Notes: generated by a model not told the origin, from the letters alone. Positions 1-8,815 are shown, counted from the first letter of the stretch. The stretch is 35,277 bases of DNA from Paraglaciecola sp. (GCF_030730205.1 NZ_JANQVQ010000256.1:1-35277); one strand, 5' to 3'. Translations and numbers: made by a program.

Positions 1-1229
1 GCTGGGGGGATATTTGCGGCTTTTTGTGCTGGACCCCAAACAGCGATTTGTCCAACAAGCCACAGCACTAACATGCCAACAGGGATGTAGTACCAATCAA
101 GCATTTGTAGGCTAAATACATCAACCAACACCATGTTTAATCCTACTGTGAGTAAAGCACCGACGATGACGCCCACACTGGTAATAATAAAGTTCTCAAC
201 CATAAAATAGCGAACAATAGCGCCACGTGAAGCCCCTAATGCACGGCGAGTACCAATTTGTTTTTTACGCTGATTTACACTAAAACTGGCTAAACCAACA
301 ATGCCCAGGGCAGTAACGATGGTGAGTATTATCATCACCGTAGTGAGTATTTTGATCATGGCAGTATGGCCACGGTAACTACGTTCACGGGTTTCTTGCA
401 AACTGCGCATGCCTTTGATAATGCGTGATTTATTACTGCTGGCCAGCAACTCTTCTATTTGCGCCATAAGGGGGTCCCGTTGGCCTGGCTCGGTACGGAT
501 AAAATATCGCGCTGAACTATTATTTAAATATTCTGGTGACAGCATGACATTTTCTACCTTATTCCAGTCTGTCCAAGGGGCTTGTAATTGATCAATTACA
601 CCGGTGATGATCATTGGTTCAACGTCTTCAATAAACACGGTTTTACCTACAACTTGCGAGGGCGTTTGGTCAGGAAACAGCATGGCAGCTAAGGCTTTAG
701 TGATAATCACTTTAGCAGGCCAACCCGCTTGCGATTCTTCTCGCCATTGCACATCACTAGCCTTAAAATTTTCACCAGCAATCAGCGCGACATCTAGTGT
801 ATTTAGACCTTGTTCGTCCACCATATACACTGCTGTACCCGTGCCGTCATACTCAGCTCCCGCTTGCGTTTGTAAACCCATAGACCATCCACTACCACTA
901 ATAGGCACAGCATTAATTTGTATGGCATTGATTACGCCTGGTAAACGGCGCAACAGGTTTAAGTCTTCTTCAATGGTCACTTTGGCATTAAATTGACTGC
1001 CGAAACCTAAACTTGATAAATAAAAGCTATTGTTTTCATCGACGCCGCTAGGACGATCCATTTCTTTGCTGCGCTCAATGATAATAAACACAGAGTTGAC
1101 GATAATCGTCATCGTTACCGCAATTTGAATGGCGATTAATAAGGCGCCCACTTTGTTTCTCAGCAGGGCCCTAAAAATGGGTCCTATCTCCCAATTCGTC
1201 GCCGTTTTTTTATGCTTAGTAGTCGTCAT
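1..1229 (-). CDS. FtsX/MacB-type ABC transporter permease, partial (3' end outside window)
   Basis: This reading frame starts at ATG 1229, with AAGGAAG a few bases upstream, and stays open to the window edge, so the C-terminus is missing (about 409 codons visible). An N-terminal membrane helix is followed by a roughly 250-residue periplasmic domain of MacB-core type. A helix then leads into the FtsX-domain pattern 'NQRKKQIGTRRALGASR', which is the conserved cytoplasmic loop of FtsX/MacB permeases. It lies 9 bp downstream of another permease and is the last visible gene of an adaptor-ATPase-permease-permease operon. The two permeases differ in sequence, so the exporter is probably a heterodimer whose ATPase is a separate chain, unlike MacB where both are fused. 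Such systems use ATP hydrolysis to drive a mechanical movement in the periplasm. The substrate cannot be read from the sequence. Confidence 0.9.
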   Translation of the reverse strand, partial: MTTTKHKKTATNWEIGPIFRALLRNKVGALLIAIQIAVTMTIIVNSVFIIIERSKEMDRPSGVDENNSFYLSSLGFGSQFNAKVTIEEDLNLLRRLPGVINAIQINAVPISGSGWSMGLQTQAGAEYDGTGTAVYMVDEQGLNTLDVALIAGENFKASDVQWREESQAGWPAKVIITKALAAMLFPDQTPSQVVGKTVFIEDVEPMIITGVIDQLQAPWTDWNKVENVMLSPEYLNNSSARYFIRTEPGQRDPLMAQIEELLASSNKSRIIKGMRSLQETRERSYRGHTAMIKILTTVMIILTIVTALGIVGLASFSVNQRKKQIGTRRALGASRGAIVRYFMVENFIITSVGVIVGALLTVGLNMVLVDVFSLQMLDWYYIPVGMLVLWLVGQIAVWGPAQKAANIPP

Positions 1230-1238
1230 GGCGCTTCC

Positions 1239-2564
1239 TTATTGGCTTTTTAGCTGACTGGCGGGTGCAATATTACAAGCCCGCCAAGTTGGATATAGAC
1301 CAGCTAATACGCTGGAGAAAATGGCCAAACTCAAAGCCAAAATCATCATGCTAGCGTCGAGGCTGGCGAGATTATCGACAAAATCGCCATACAAACTTTT
1401 CACGCCTTGCAGACCCAGAGCTGCCAGTCCCAGGCCTACAACGCCCCCTAGTAAGCCAATACAGCCAGCTTCGATAATATGCTGCTTAAATAATTCAGTT
1501 TTAGAGGCGCCAACCGCCCTGCGTAAGCCAATTTCAGCTGCTTTTCCGCTGAACTTAGCCAGTAGTAAACCGACAGTATTGAGTAAACAGACCAGTAAAA
1601 ACATAAACGACAACCACATCATCAGTTTGGCATCTTGATCGACGACTTTTTGTGTTTCCATCCAAGTCATGACGTCAGATAGTCGATTGTTGAGTGGGCG
1701 AGGGAATCGACCTAAACTTTTTTGTTCTGCCACATAGTTATCTAAAAAAGCCAAATACTGTGCCTGTTCTGCCTGATTGGGTAATTCAACCCACATTTGA
1801 AAATTAATACATTCAGAGCGCAAAAACGCCTTAAACCCTTCACCCTCTGGGGTTTTCCAACAATTCACATTGCCCCAATTAGGTAACTCTAATTCTTCTT
1901 TCAAATAAAAGGGCATATACACCTCTTCAGGTGTATCAAAGGCACCATTACCGATATCGTAAAACTTAGGCACGGGTTGCCAATCATCCATTACGCCCAA
2001 CACTCGAAAGGTGTTACCGGCCATCACAAAATTTCTACCCACCGAGTTTTCGCCACCAAATACTTTGTCGTTCGTGTTTTTACTCAGCACCACCACTAGA
2101 TCCCGTTTGGTATCTGTTTGCTGATCCCAGCCACTCCCGTAGATAAAAGGCACGTCAAACATGCTAAAAAAATCAGCGAACGTAAGTCTGATAGACGCTT
2201 CAAAAGGCTTTGCGTCTTGATCTTGAGGCTCGATAATACCGCCTGATTTGGCCATGGCCGCTTGTCGAAACGCTTTGCTAGCTGCCATTAAATTAGTGGC
2301 TTCTGTCCAGGTTAATTGATTGGGGGGAGGCGAAACATCATCACTATTGTCAGAGTACGCATCATTAGGATCCCAACTGTCTACTTGCACATAAAACAAC
2401 TGCTTACTTTTTTGCGGTATTGGATCTGCTGACATTAAATAGTTAACGGTAATCGTGGTAATACTGGCGCCAATCCCAAGTGCGATGGCCATGACCATTA
2501 AGGCACTAAGAATGGGATTACGTTTGATACTTTTGCATGCCAACTTAAGGTAATAACTAAACAT
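1239..2564 (-). CDS. FtsX/MacB-type ABC transporter permease
   Basis: This is a 441-residue inner-membrane permease. Helix 1 (about residues 20-43) is followed by a long periplasmic domain (about 45-310) with the MacB_PCD layout. Three C-terminal helices form the FtsX domain (about 318-440), containing the loop 'AAEIGLRRAVGASK'. ATG 2564 has AGGGG seven bases upstream. The gene sits 9 bp after the ATPase gene and 9 bp before a second, clearly different permease, so all are probably co-transcribed and the two permeases probably pair. The family includes MacB, LolC/E and lantibiotic or peptide exporters. The adaptor gene upstream suggests a trans-envelope exporter rather than lipoprotein sorting. 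Substrate unknown. Confidence 0.92.
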   Translation of the reverse strand: MFSYYLKLACKSIKRNPILSALMVMAIALGIGASITTITVNYLMSADPIPQKSKQLFYVQVDSWDPNDAYSDNSDDVSPPPNQLTWTEATNLMAASKAFRQAAMAKSGGIIEPQDQDAKPFEASIRLTFADFFSMFDVPFIYGSGWDQQTDTKRDLVVVLSKNTNDKVFGGENSVGRNFVMAGNTFRVLGVMDDWQPVPKFYDIGNGAFDTPEEVYMPFYLKEELELPNWGNVNCWKTPEGEGFKAFLRSECINFQMWVELPNQAEQAQYLAFLDNYVAEQKSLGRFPRPLNNRLSDVMTWMETQKVVDQDAKLMMWLSFMFLLVCLLNTVGLLLAKFSGKAAEIGLRRAVGASKTELFKQHIIEAGCIGLLGGVVGLGLAALGLQGVKSLYGDFVDNLASLDASMMILALSLAIFSSVLAGLYPTWRACNIAPASQLKSQ

Positions 2565-2573
2565 GATTTGCCC

Positions 2574-3278
2574 CTATGCCATACTGCAGGTTGCGGCGGA
2601 TGCCGCGGGCATAGTTACTTCACTCACCATCCCATCCCGCACGAAAATATTGCGTTTGGCTTGCTGAGCAAGGCTGGGATCGTGGGTCACCATGATAATC
2701 GTTGTACCATTACGATTAATCTCTTTGAGTAAATCCATAACACTGGTGGCCATTTGGCTGTCAAGATTACCGGTTGGTTCATCGGCGAGTAAAAAGCGTG
2801 GTTCACCGGCAAGGGCACGGGCAATAGCAACACGCTGCTGTTGCCCGCCCGATAGTTGTGATGGCAAGTGCTTCATGCGCTGTGCAAGCCCCACCATGTC
2901 GAGACTTTGTTCAATGCGTTTTTTACGTTCTGCACTATTAAAACCGCGATAGCGAAGTGGCACGTCAACATTATCGAACAGGTTTAGATCAGGAATTAAA
3001 TTAAAGCTTTGAAAGATAAAACCGATTTTTTCATTACGCAAACGACTGCGTTGTTTATCATTCAGATGACTAACGTCTTGACCATCTAGCTCAAACTTGC
3101 CGCCATCAAAGGTTTCTAATAAACCCGCGATGTTTAAAAAGGTGGTTTTGCCAGAGCCAGAGGGACCGGTAACGGCGACAAAGTCGCCTTCTTTGACATG
3201 TAAATTGAAGTCTTTCAGGGCATGCGTTTCCACTAGGGCTGTACGAAACACCTTTTTTACATCGATCATGTTTAGCAT
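2574..3278 (-). CDS. ABC transporter ATP-binding protein, LolD/MacB type
   Basis: This is a 234-residue cytoplasmic ATPase with every canonical motif: Walker A GPSGSGKTT (38-46), Q-loop FQSFNLIP (about 89-96), signature LSGGQQQR (142-149), Walker B and catalytic Glu in LLADEPTGNLDS (163-174), and switch His199 in VTHD. The Walker B/D-loop form DEPTGNLDS is typical of the LolD/MacB/FtsE group that works with FtsX-type permeases, which fits the two permease genes directly downstream. ATG 3278 has AGGAAG six bases upstream; a second Met three codons in is less well placed. It lies 25 bp after the adaptor gene. Role: energising unit of the split MacB-like exporter. Confidence 0.95.
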   Translation of the reverse strand: MLNMIDVKKVFRTALVETHALKDFNLHVKEGDFVAVTGPSGSGKTTFLNIAGLLETFDGGKFELDGQDVSHLNDKQRSRLRNEKIGFIFQSFNLIPDLNLFDNVDVPLRYRGFNSAERKKRIEQSLDMVGLAQRMKHLPSQLSGGQQQRVAIARALAGEPRFLLADEPTGNLDSQMATSVMDLLKEINRNGTTIIMVTHDPSLAQQAKRNIFVRDGMVSEVTMPAASAATCSMA

Positions 3279-3303
3279 CTTTGGCTTCCTTTTTATTATG
3301 TTT

Positions 3304-4599
3304 TTATTGTGTAATTAGTACGGTTTGTGCGCCATTAAATTGTTCGGTACCCGAAATAATGATGGTGTCACCTTTCGCTAAACCGCTGATAACTTCAACG
3401 CTTGATAGGCTTCTGGCACCAGTGGCAATCGCTGTTTTTTCAGCCACTCCATCACGCACCACGTAGGCAATTCGGCCATTGCCACTTTCTAAAAACTGCC
3501 CACGTTGAACCATCAACACATTACTTTTGTTTTCCATCAAAATACGGGTAGTTAAACGTTGGTTTTGCCTCAAACCTTGGGGTTGGCTCACGCTGCCATC
3601 TGCGTTGATGTCAGCAAAGCGAACACGTCCGGTCACTTGATTGTTTTCAATTTCTGGCGAGATCGTAACGAGTTTTGCGTAATGGGTTTCGCCATTGAGG
3701 CTGACTTCAGCGGCCATACCAATGGCTAAATCGTCAGCATAACTTTCAGGAATATCCACCTCTAGCTCAAATTCAGTGAGATCGACTACGCTTAAAATAG
3801 ATTGGTTTTTAGTGACTTGATTTTTTTGCTGAACCGCTAAATTACCTACGATGCCATTGACCGGAGAACGCATATACAGCTCATCCACTTTGCGTTTTAA
3901 TTCATCCACCAATAACGTTTGACGCTCAACTAATAACTGACGAGTGCGGATTTCAAATTGCAAACTTTCAATATTTAGTTCGGCATCTTTGACAGCGTGT
4001 TGATAAACCAGTTGGGCGTTTTCTAGCTCGTCCTGGGCTTTTTCGAAGTCAATTTCGCTGATAGATTTTGATGAAAAGGCTTTGTCGGCACGGCGTTTTT
4101 CTCTATCTGCGGCGGTTAAGGCGACTTTGGCTAAATCCACTGCCTTTTGGTAAATCAATGCTTCTTTGCTTGACTGAATACGTTCACGATCAAGCTCCAT
4201 TTGTAAGCGCTGTAAACCTGATTCTTCTTGTTTTAGTTCGTTGCTGAGTTCAGGGCTGTCGATGATCGCCAGTACCTGATTTTTTGTGACAGAATCACCG
4301 GCATCAACTTCAAAGGTAATCGTACCTTGTGCTGGGCTATATAAACGTGGACTCACCGCAGCCACTACTCGACCTTGCACTGATAAGTCACGCACAAAGT
4401 CACCTTGGGTGACTGTCGCAAAACGTAAACGATTGGCCGAGGCGCTAATATCTGATTGCGACCAATTGCTTAGCGCAGGACTAAAGCTCAGTAAGAGAAT
4501 AATCACTACGACGCTTACTAAGGCAATAATCCATAATAAAGGCTTGGTAGACTTGGGCTCTACAAGGGTATCTTGGGCGCTGGTATCAGCAATTTTCAT
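3304..4599 (-). CDS. Periplasmic adaptor (membrane fusion) subunit of ABC exporter
   Basis: This is a HlyD/MacA-like adaptor of 431 residues. An N-terminal anchor helix (about 22-42) is followed by a biotinyl-lipoyl-like half-motif with 'AGDSVTKNQVLAII', and then a long alpha-helical hairpin rich in Glu, Lys and Gln (about 115-245). The second lipoyl half ('MRSPVNGIVGNLAV') and beta-barrel and membrane-proximal domains follow. I place the start at ATG 4599, which has AGGA six bases upstream. A TTG at 4617 would add six residues but has no visible ribosome site. It is the first gene of the operon with the ATPase and two permeases, and would link the inner-membrane exporter to an outer-membrane channel such as TolC, which is not in this window. 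A long hairpin lies in its leader at 4660-4707. Confidence 0.92.
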   Translation of the reverse strand: MKIADTSAQDTLVEPKSTKPLLWIIALVSVVVIILLLSFSPALSNWSQSDISASANRLRFATVTQGDFVRDLSVQGRVVAAVSPRLYSPAQGTITFEVDAGDSVTKNQVLAIIDSPELSNELKQEESGLQRLQMELDRERIQSSKEALIYQKAVDLAKVALTAADREKRRADKAFSSKSISEIDFEKAQDELENAQLVYQHAVKDAELNIESLQFEIRTRQLLVERQTLLVDELKRKVDELYMRSPVNGIVGNLAVQQKNQVTKNQSILSVVDLTEFELEVDIPESYADDLAIGMAAEVSLNGETHYAKLVTISPEIENNQVTGRVRFADINADGSVSQPQGLRQNQRLTTRILMENKSNVLMVQRGQFLESGNGRIAYVVRDGVAEKTAIATGARSLSSVEVISGLAKGDTIIISGTEQFNGAQTVLITQ

Positions 4600-4659
4600 T
4601 GTTTTTCCTGGATGCAATGATTAAACAAGCAATGCGTAAGTCGAGGGCTGACGCAAAAA

Positions 4660-4707
4660 GGTTTAAAAACTCTACCAGATTTTTTTGTTAGGGTAGGTTT
4701 TTAAACC
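4660..4707. promoter_or_regulatory. Long inverted repeat in the leader of the ABC exporter operon
   Basis: Left arm GGTTTAAAAACTCTACC (4660-4676) pairs with right arm GGTAGGTTTTTAAACC (4692-4707). That gives 16 base pairs with one bulged T (4671) and a 15-nt T-rich loop. Read on the minus strand the stem is followed by TTTTTGCG, which resembles an intrinsic terminator or attenuator about 60 nt before the adaptor start codon. The right arm also contains its own palindrome (GGTTT-TT-AAACC), so a protein operator between the divergent genes is equally possible. The structure is seen in the sequence; the function is inferred. Confidence 0.6.
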
Positions 4708-4785
4708 AAAAAAAGTCTTAAATGCATACAGATTTTGAGATTTTTTGGTATGTCTTCATCGCCATAAATAAAAATGATGCTTGTC

Positions 4786-4791
4786 TATAAT
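4786..4791 (+). promoter_or_regulatory. Possible -10 box upstream of the molybdopterin oxidoreductase
   Basis: A perfect TATAAT lies about 50 nt before the start codon at 4840. The -35 region at the expected spacing (CATAAA) is poor, so this is only a candidate promoter. Confidence 0.3.
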
Positions 4792-4839
4792 TGGCTTGTT
4801 CGTTAACGTCTTGTTTACATACCCTTAGTTCGTATTCTT

Positions 4840-6981
4840 ATGTCCAGCAGCCAGCAAAAACATTTTTCAACCTGTACCTTATGTGAAGCAATGTGTGGTA
4901 TTGAAGTTACTACTGAAGAACGGCAAATAGTGTCTATAGTCGGAGATAAAAAAAATCCATTTAGTGAAGGTCATGTGTGTCCCAAAGCGATGGCGCTCAA
5001 AGATTTGTATGATGATCCTGAGCGCATCAAACTGCCTCTTGAAAAAACGGCGACGGGTTGGCAAACCATTAGCTGGGACGAGGCATTTGACAAGGTGGCA
5101 GAAAAGCTGGTTGACATACAGCAACAATTTGGTGATAACGCGATTGGTCTTTACTTAGGCAATCCTAATGCGCATAACATGGGTTCTATTCTCTTCGGTC
5201 CGTACTTTTATCGTGCACTAAAAACACACAATCGCTATTCGGCGACTTCAGTTGATCAATTACCTCATCATATCGTTAGCCGTCAGTTGTTTGGTCATCA
5301 ATCGCAAATTCCGATCCCCGATATTGACCACACGCAATATTTTCTGATCATTGGCGGCAACCCATTGGCATCAAATGGCAGTATCATGACCGTTCCTCAT
5401 GTTAAACGCCGTTTAAAAGCCATACAAGCCCGAGAGGGGAAAGTGGTAGTCATTGACCCTAAAAAGTCTGAAACCGCAGACATCAGCAGCGAACATTACT
5501 TTATTAAACCCGGCACCGACGTGTTGCTGTTACTGGCTATGCTCAACACGGTTTTTGCTAATGGCTTAGCTAAGCCCGGCAAGTTAAGTGAAATGGCAAG
5601 CGAACTGATGAACGTAGAAGCTTTTGTGAAAGATTATCCTAGCGCACGAGTCGCCCCTTTGATTGGAATGAGCGAACAGCAAATTACCCATATTGTGACT
5701 GAGTTTTGTGCTGCAAGCTCAGCGGTATGTTATGGGCGAATGGGCGCCAGTGTGCAAGCTTTTGGCACCTTAACCCAATATCTCATTATGTTGTTTAATA
5801 TGTTAAGCGGCAACTTAGATAAACCCGGTGGCATGATGTTTACCCAACCTGCGGCGGATACCTTACCCCATTCAGGCAGGGGCAGTATCGCCCAATATCA
5901 TTCGCGGGTGCGAAAATTACCTGCCTTTGCAGGCGAATATCCGGTCTCTACCTTGGCAGAAGAAATCACCACTGAAGGAGTAGGGCAAATTCGGGCAATG
6001 GTCATTGGGGCGGGTAATCCTGTGCTGACGACTCCTAACGGTCAGCAATTAGATGATGCCTTTGCTGGCTTGGATTTTATGGTGGCGGTTGATTTTTACC
6101 TGACTGAAACCTCGCGCCACGCTGATATCATTTTACCCCCCGTCACCGCCCTAGAGCGGGATCATTATGACGTGGTGTTTCATAATTTTGCGGTGCGTAA
6201 TTCGACCAAATACTCACCCGCCGTCTTTAGCCCTGAAAAAGACAGCCTGACAGATTGGCAGATTTACTTGTCGTTGGCACAACGAATTGATGCTTTACGT
6301 GGTTTACCCACCGAAAAGTATCAAGACTTATGGGCGAAAGAGCCAAAAGGTGTGGTGGATGACTTGCTCAAGACCAGTGAATATAGGCATGAAGGCCAGC
6401 GCTTAAGTATCGATTTATTACTACAAAATCCGCACGGAATTGATTTAGGCCCGCTCAGAAGTAACTTACCCGATGCGATTTTTCACGCGGATAAAAAGAT
6501 TGACCTACGTTTTGATTATTTCATGGCTGATTTACCCCGTGTGGATCAGCAGTTTTTCAGCGAAGAAGCCAAGACAAAATACAATTTACTGCTGATTGGC
6601 CGCCGCCATCTAAAAACCAATAATTCGTGGTTACATAACAGTCCGCGCATGGTTAAAGGCACGAATAAAGGACTATCTCGTTGTACGGCTCAGTTGCATC
6701 CAGAAGATGCCCAGCACCACCAATTGAGCGAAGGGCAGATGATCACTGTCCGATCACGGGTAGGTGAGATTAGCTTGCCAGTTGAAATAACCGATAAAAT
6801 CATGCCGGGTGTCATTTCTATTCCCCATGGTTGGGGTCACAATAAAGCAGGTTCTAAGTGGTCGGTAGCGCAAGAGCATGCAGGAGTGAATGTGAATGAG
6901 CTCACCGATGAGATGGTGTTAGATGAGTTATCGGGTAATGCGGTATTAAACGGCGTACCGGTTTGCATTAGCGCCGCTTAG
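4840..6981 (+). CDS. Molybdopterin-dependent oxidoreductase (formate dehydrogenase/BisC-like superfamily)
   Basis: This 713-residue protein belongs to the DMSO-reductase superfamily. An N-terminal [4Fe-4S] site is formed by Cys12, Cys15, Cys19 and Cys47 (C-x2-C-x3-C-x27-C). The central molybdopterin domain includes 'IGGNPLASNG' and 'VIGAGNPVLT' turns. A C-terminal dinucleotide-binding domain starts near residue 580 ('LLIGRRHLKTNNSW') and has 'PHGWGH' near the end. There is no Tat leader, so it is probably cytoplasmic. The stretch where formate dehydrogenases and NapA carry the Sec/Cys metal ligand here reads 'SATSVDQLPHH' (134-144), with no Cys or Sec; Asp139 or a nearby Ser may be the ligand. 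No electron-transfer subunit is adjacent, and the next gene is an esterase 40 bp away. The substrate is not predictable. Confidence 0.88.
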   Translation: MSSSQQKHFSTCTLCEAMCGIEVTTEERQIVSIVGDKKNPFSEGHVCPKAMALKDLYDDPERIKLPLEKTATGWQTISWDEAFDKVAEKLVDIQQQFGDNAIGLYLGNPNAHNMGSILFGPYFYRALKTHNRYSATSVDQLPHHIVSRQLFGHQSQIPIPDIDHTQYFLIIGGNPLASNGSIMTVPHVKRRLKAIQAREGKVVVIDPKKSETADISSEHYFIKPGTDVLLLLAMLNTVFANGLAKPGKLSEMASELMNVEAFVKDYPSARVAPLIGMSEQQITHIVTEFCAASSAVCYGRMGASVQAFGTLTQYLIMLFNMLSGNLDKPGGMMFTQPAADTLPHSGRGSIAQYHSRVRKLPAFAGEYPVSTLAEEITTEGVGQIRAMVIGAGNPVLTTPNGQQLDDAFAGLDFMVAVDFYLTETSRHADIILPPVTALERDHYDVVFHNFAVRNSTKYSPAVFSPEKDSLTDWQIYLSLAQRIDALRGLPTEKYQDLWAKEPKGVVDDLLKTSEYRHEGQRLSIDLLLQNPHGIDLGPLRSNLPDAIFHADKKIDLRFDYFMADLPRVDQQFFSEEAKTKYNLLLIGRRHLKTNNSWLHNSPRMVKGTNKGLSRCTAQLHPEDAQHHQLSEGQMITVRSRVGEISLPVEITDKIMPGVISIPHGWGHNKAGSKWSVAQEHAGVNVNELTDEMVLDELSGNAVLNGVPVCISAA

Positions 6982-7021
6982 AAGGGCGTTTAGACTTGTT
7001 AGATAATTTAGGAAGTACTGC

Positions 7022-7732
7022 GTGGGGCATCTATTTGCTACTGTTATTTTAGGACCTTTGTTACTTATACAAGGGCGCATCGTTCGGCGCAATACCCCTA
7101 GATTGGCCGAACCAGAAGGTGTACGCCAAGGTATAGAAGGGGCTGGGCCGCCTTTACGTTTGCTCATAATCGGTGATTCTGCAGCAGCAGGTGTGGGCGT
7201 TACTCATCAAAAAGATGCCTTATGTGGTCAGTTAGTGGCCTTACTTGCTCAACATTTTACTTTGAGTTGGGCGCTGCACGCCAAAACAGGGGCAACAACT
7301 GCGGATACCATCGAGCATGTTAACACTATGGGTAGTCAAACGTTTGATGTGGTATTGACCTCATTAGGGGTCAATGATGTGACATCAGGAAGTCAACGTT
7401 CAAAGTGGTTAGCTCAACAAAATGCGCTTTTTACCTTTTGCCAGCATACGTTCTCAAGTCAATTGATAGTGATAACTGCTTTACCGCCTATGCATGCTTT
7501 TCCTGCCTTACCTCAGCCACTAAGAGGATACTTAGGTAGAAGAGCAACACAGTTTAATGCTCAGCTTGAGCAATTAACGCTAGGGGACAAGGGGAAACAC
7601 TTTTTAGCCTTGAAAATGACTAACAAAAAAGACGCCATGGCTGCTGATGGTTTCCATCCAGGAGCAGATAGTTATCGCCAGTGGGCAAGTCAAGCTGCTG
7701 CGGTTATCACCAAACATTTTTTGCCCAGCTAA
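7022..7732 (+). CDS. SGNH/GDSL-type esterase
   Basis: This 236-residue protein has all the SGNH hydrolase blocks: IIGDSAAAG with nucleophile Ser53, Gly90 in KTGATT, GVND with Asn118, and DGFHPG with Asp209 and His212 completing the triad. The family hydrolyses ester bonds in lipids, acylated sugars or thioesters (TesA-like). The N-terminus has a short hydrophobic stretch (about 4-17) that could anchor it in the membrane. The start is GTG 7022 with AGGAAG six bases upstream; a stop codon in frame at 7004-7006 rules out a longer form. The 40-bp gap from the molybdoenzyme suggests co-transcription, but no functional link is visible. Confidence 0.85.
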   Translation: MGHLFATVILGPLLLIQGRIVRRNTPRLAEPEGVRQGIEGAGPPLRLLIIGDSAAAGVGVTHQKDALCGQLVALLAQHFTLSWALHAKTGATTADTIEHVNTMGSQTFDVVLTSLGVNDVTSGSQRSKWLAQQNALFTFCQHTFSSQLIVITALPPMHAFPALPQPLRGYLGRRATQFNAQLEQLTLGDKGKHFLALKMTNKKDAMAADGFHPGADSYRQWASQAAAVITKHFLPS

Positions 7733-7871
7733 GTTTTCAGCCATGCTTTGAGGGCGGTTTTTTAGCCTTGTTATGGCTTAGAACAATAAATTTCGTATTT
7801 TGATTTTCTAAATGACTGAAAGCACGGTAAATTCACCTCACTAAGACTTTAATTACCATTACCTGTTTGTC

Positions 7872-8729
7872 ATGATAAAAATTGCTACATTGGGGCCAGC
7901 TGGAACGTATTCAGATACAGCGACGCAGCGTTATGTCCGTAAACAATCTCAAGTGTGTGAAATTCATTATTTTGAATCAATAAAACTTGCGCTCAATGCA
8001 GTGGGGCATGGCTGCGATATTGGGGTATTGCCGGTAGAAAATTTTTCTGAGGGTTTTATCTCGTTGGTGCTGGATCATTTACTTGATTCAGAGTTATCTG
8101 TGGTTAATGAAATCCGCCTGCCTATTCAATTTTCACTGGTAAGCCGAGCCGCCCAGTTGCACGCCATTAAGCAGCTCTATGTCCAGTTTGTGGCAAAAGG
8201 TCAATGTTCTGAATTTCTTGGCAGCCTAGGCCAAGTAGACATTGAAACCACCGAAAGTAATATGGAGTCTTTGCAATTTGCGGTTTTAGGTGGTGCTGAT
8301 ACCGCGGCCATAGTACCAAGCAGTGCTGTTAAAGAAGGGGATTTCCCCTTGGTGATCGCTGATGTGAATGACTATAAAAATAATGAAACGCGTTTTTTGG
8401 TGTTCACAAAAAATTCAGCAGTAGCACAAAAAATTCAAGATACCGAGTATAAAACCAGCATTATTGTGATGGATGAAAATGACCGTCCTGGTTTTCTAGG
8501 TGAAGTCCTGCTGTCTTTTTCTAATCGTAAGATCAACTTAACGTCTATTATGTCGCGTCCTACCAAACAAACCTTTGGTAAGTATCACTTTTTCATTGAT
8601 TTTGATGGCCATGTGCAAGACGCCAATATCGCTCAAGCGCTGGCTGAAATAGCCGTTAATTGTAAGGTAAAATTGCTCGGCTCTTACCCTAAAATAGGCG
8701 ACGCTGAAGCGCGCGCAAATGCAGCATGA
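7872..8729 (+). CDS. Prephenate dehydratase-like protein with ACT domain
   Basis: This is a 285-residue, stand-alone prephenate dehydratase-type protein without a chorismate mutase domain. The family decarboxylates and dehydrates prephenate to phenylpyruvate for phenylalanine synthesis. Visible motifs are GPAGTYS (8-14), PVENFSEG (54-61) and the catalytic TRF (173-175), followed by a C-terminal ACT domain (about 195-272) with RPGFLGEVL and MSRPTK, the latter resembling the ESRP phenylalanine-binding motif. Two departures stand out: PVENS is usual where PVENF occurs, and the usual SHPQA stretch before the QC is replaced by 'VQFVAKGQC'. Gammaproteobacteria normally carry bifunctional PheA, so this may be a second, diverged paralogue. 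A prephenate decarboxylase-like (BacA-type) role is an alternative, but the retained TRF favours dehydratase. No Phe-rich leader peptide is visible upstream. Confidence 0.8.
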   Translation: MIKIATLGPAGTYSDTATQRYVRKQSQVCEIHYFESIKLALNAVGHGCDIGVLPVENFSEGFISLVLDHLLDSELSVVNEIRLPIQFSLVSRAAQLHAIKQLYVQFVAKGQCSEFLGSLGQVDIETTESNMESLQFAVLGGADTAAIVPSSAVKEGDFPLVIADVNDYKNNETRFLVFTKNSAVAQKIQDTEYKTSIIVMDENDRPGFLGEVLLSFSNRKINLTSIMSRPTKQTFGKYHFFIDFDGHVQDANIAQALAEIAVNCKVKLLGSYPKIGDAEARANAA

Positions 8730-8815
8730 TCACGCGTCAATATGGGTAATACTGGCGTTAACATCCTACTTCATTCAAGCAAATTTGAAGGTTTAAAATC
8801 GCTCAAATCGTTTGA

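Noticed and set aside
4600-4617. TTG 4617 as start of the adaptor gene
   Set aside because: ATG 4599 has AGGA at good spacing and a normal N-terminus; the TTG has no ribosome site.
7733-7871. Possible pheL-like attenuator before the prephenate dehydratase-like gene
   Set aside because: No Phe-rich leader peptide and no terminator/antiterminator pair could be seen.
8730-8815. Several short inverted repeats between the converging prephenate dehydratase-like and methyltransferase genes
   Set aside because: Arms of five to nine bases with mismatches and no T-run; a bidirectional terminator is expected here but cannot be pinned down.
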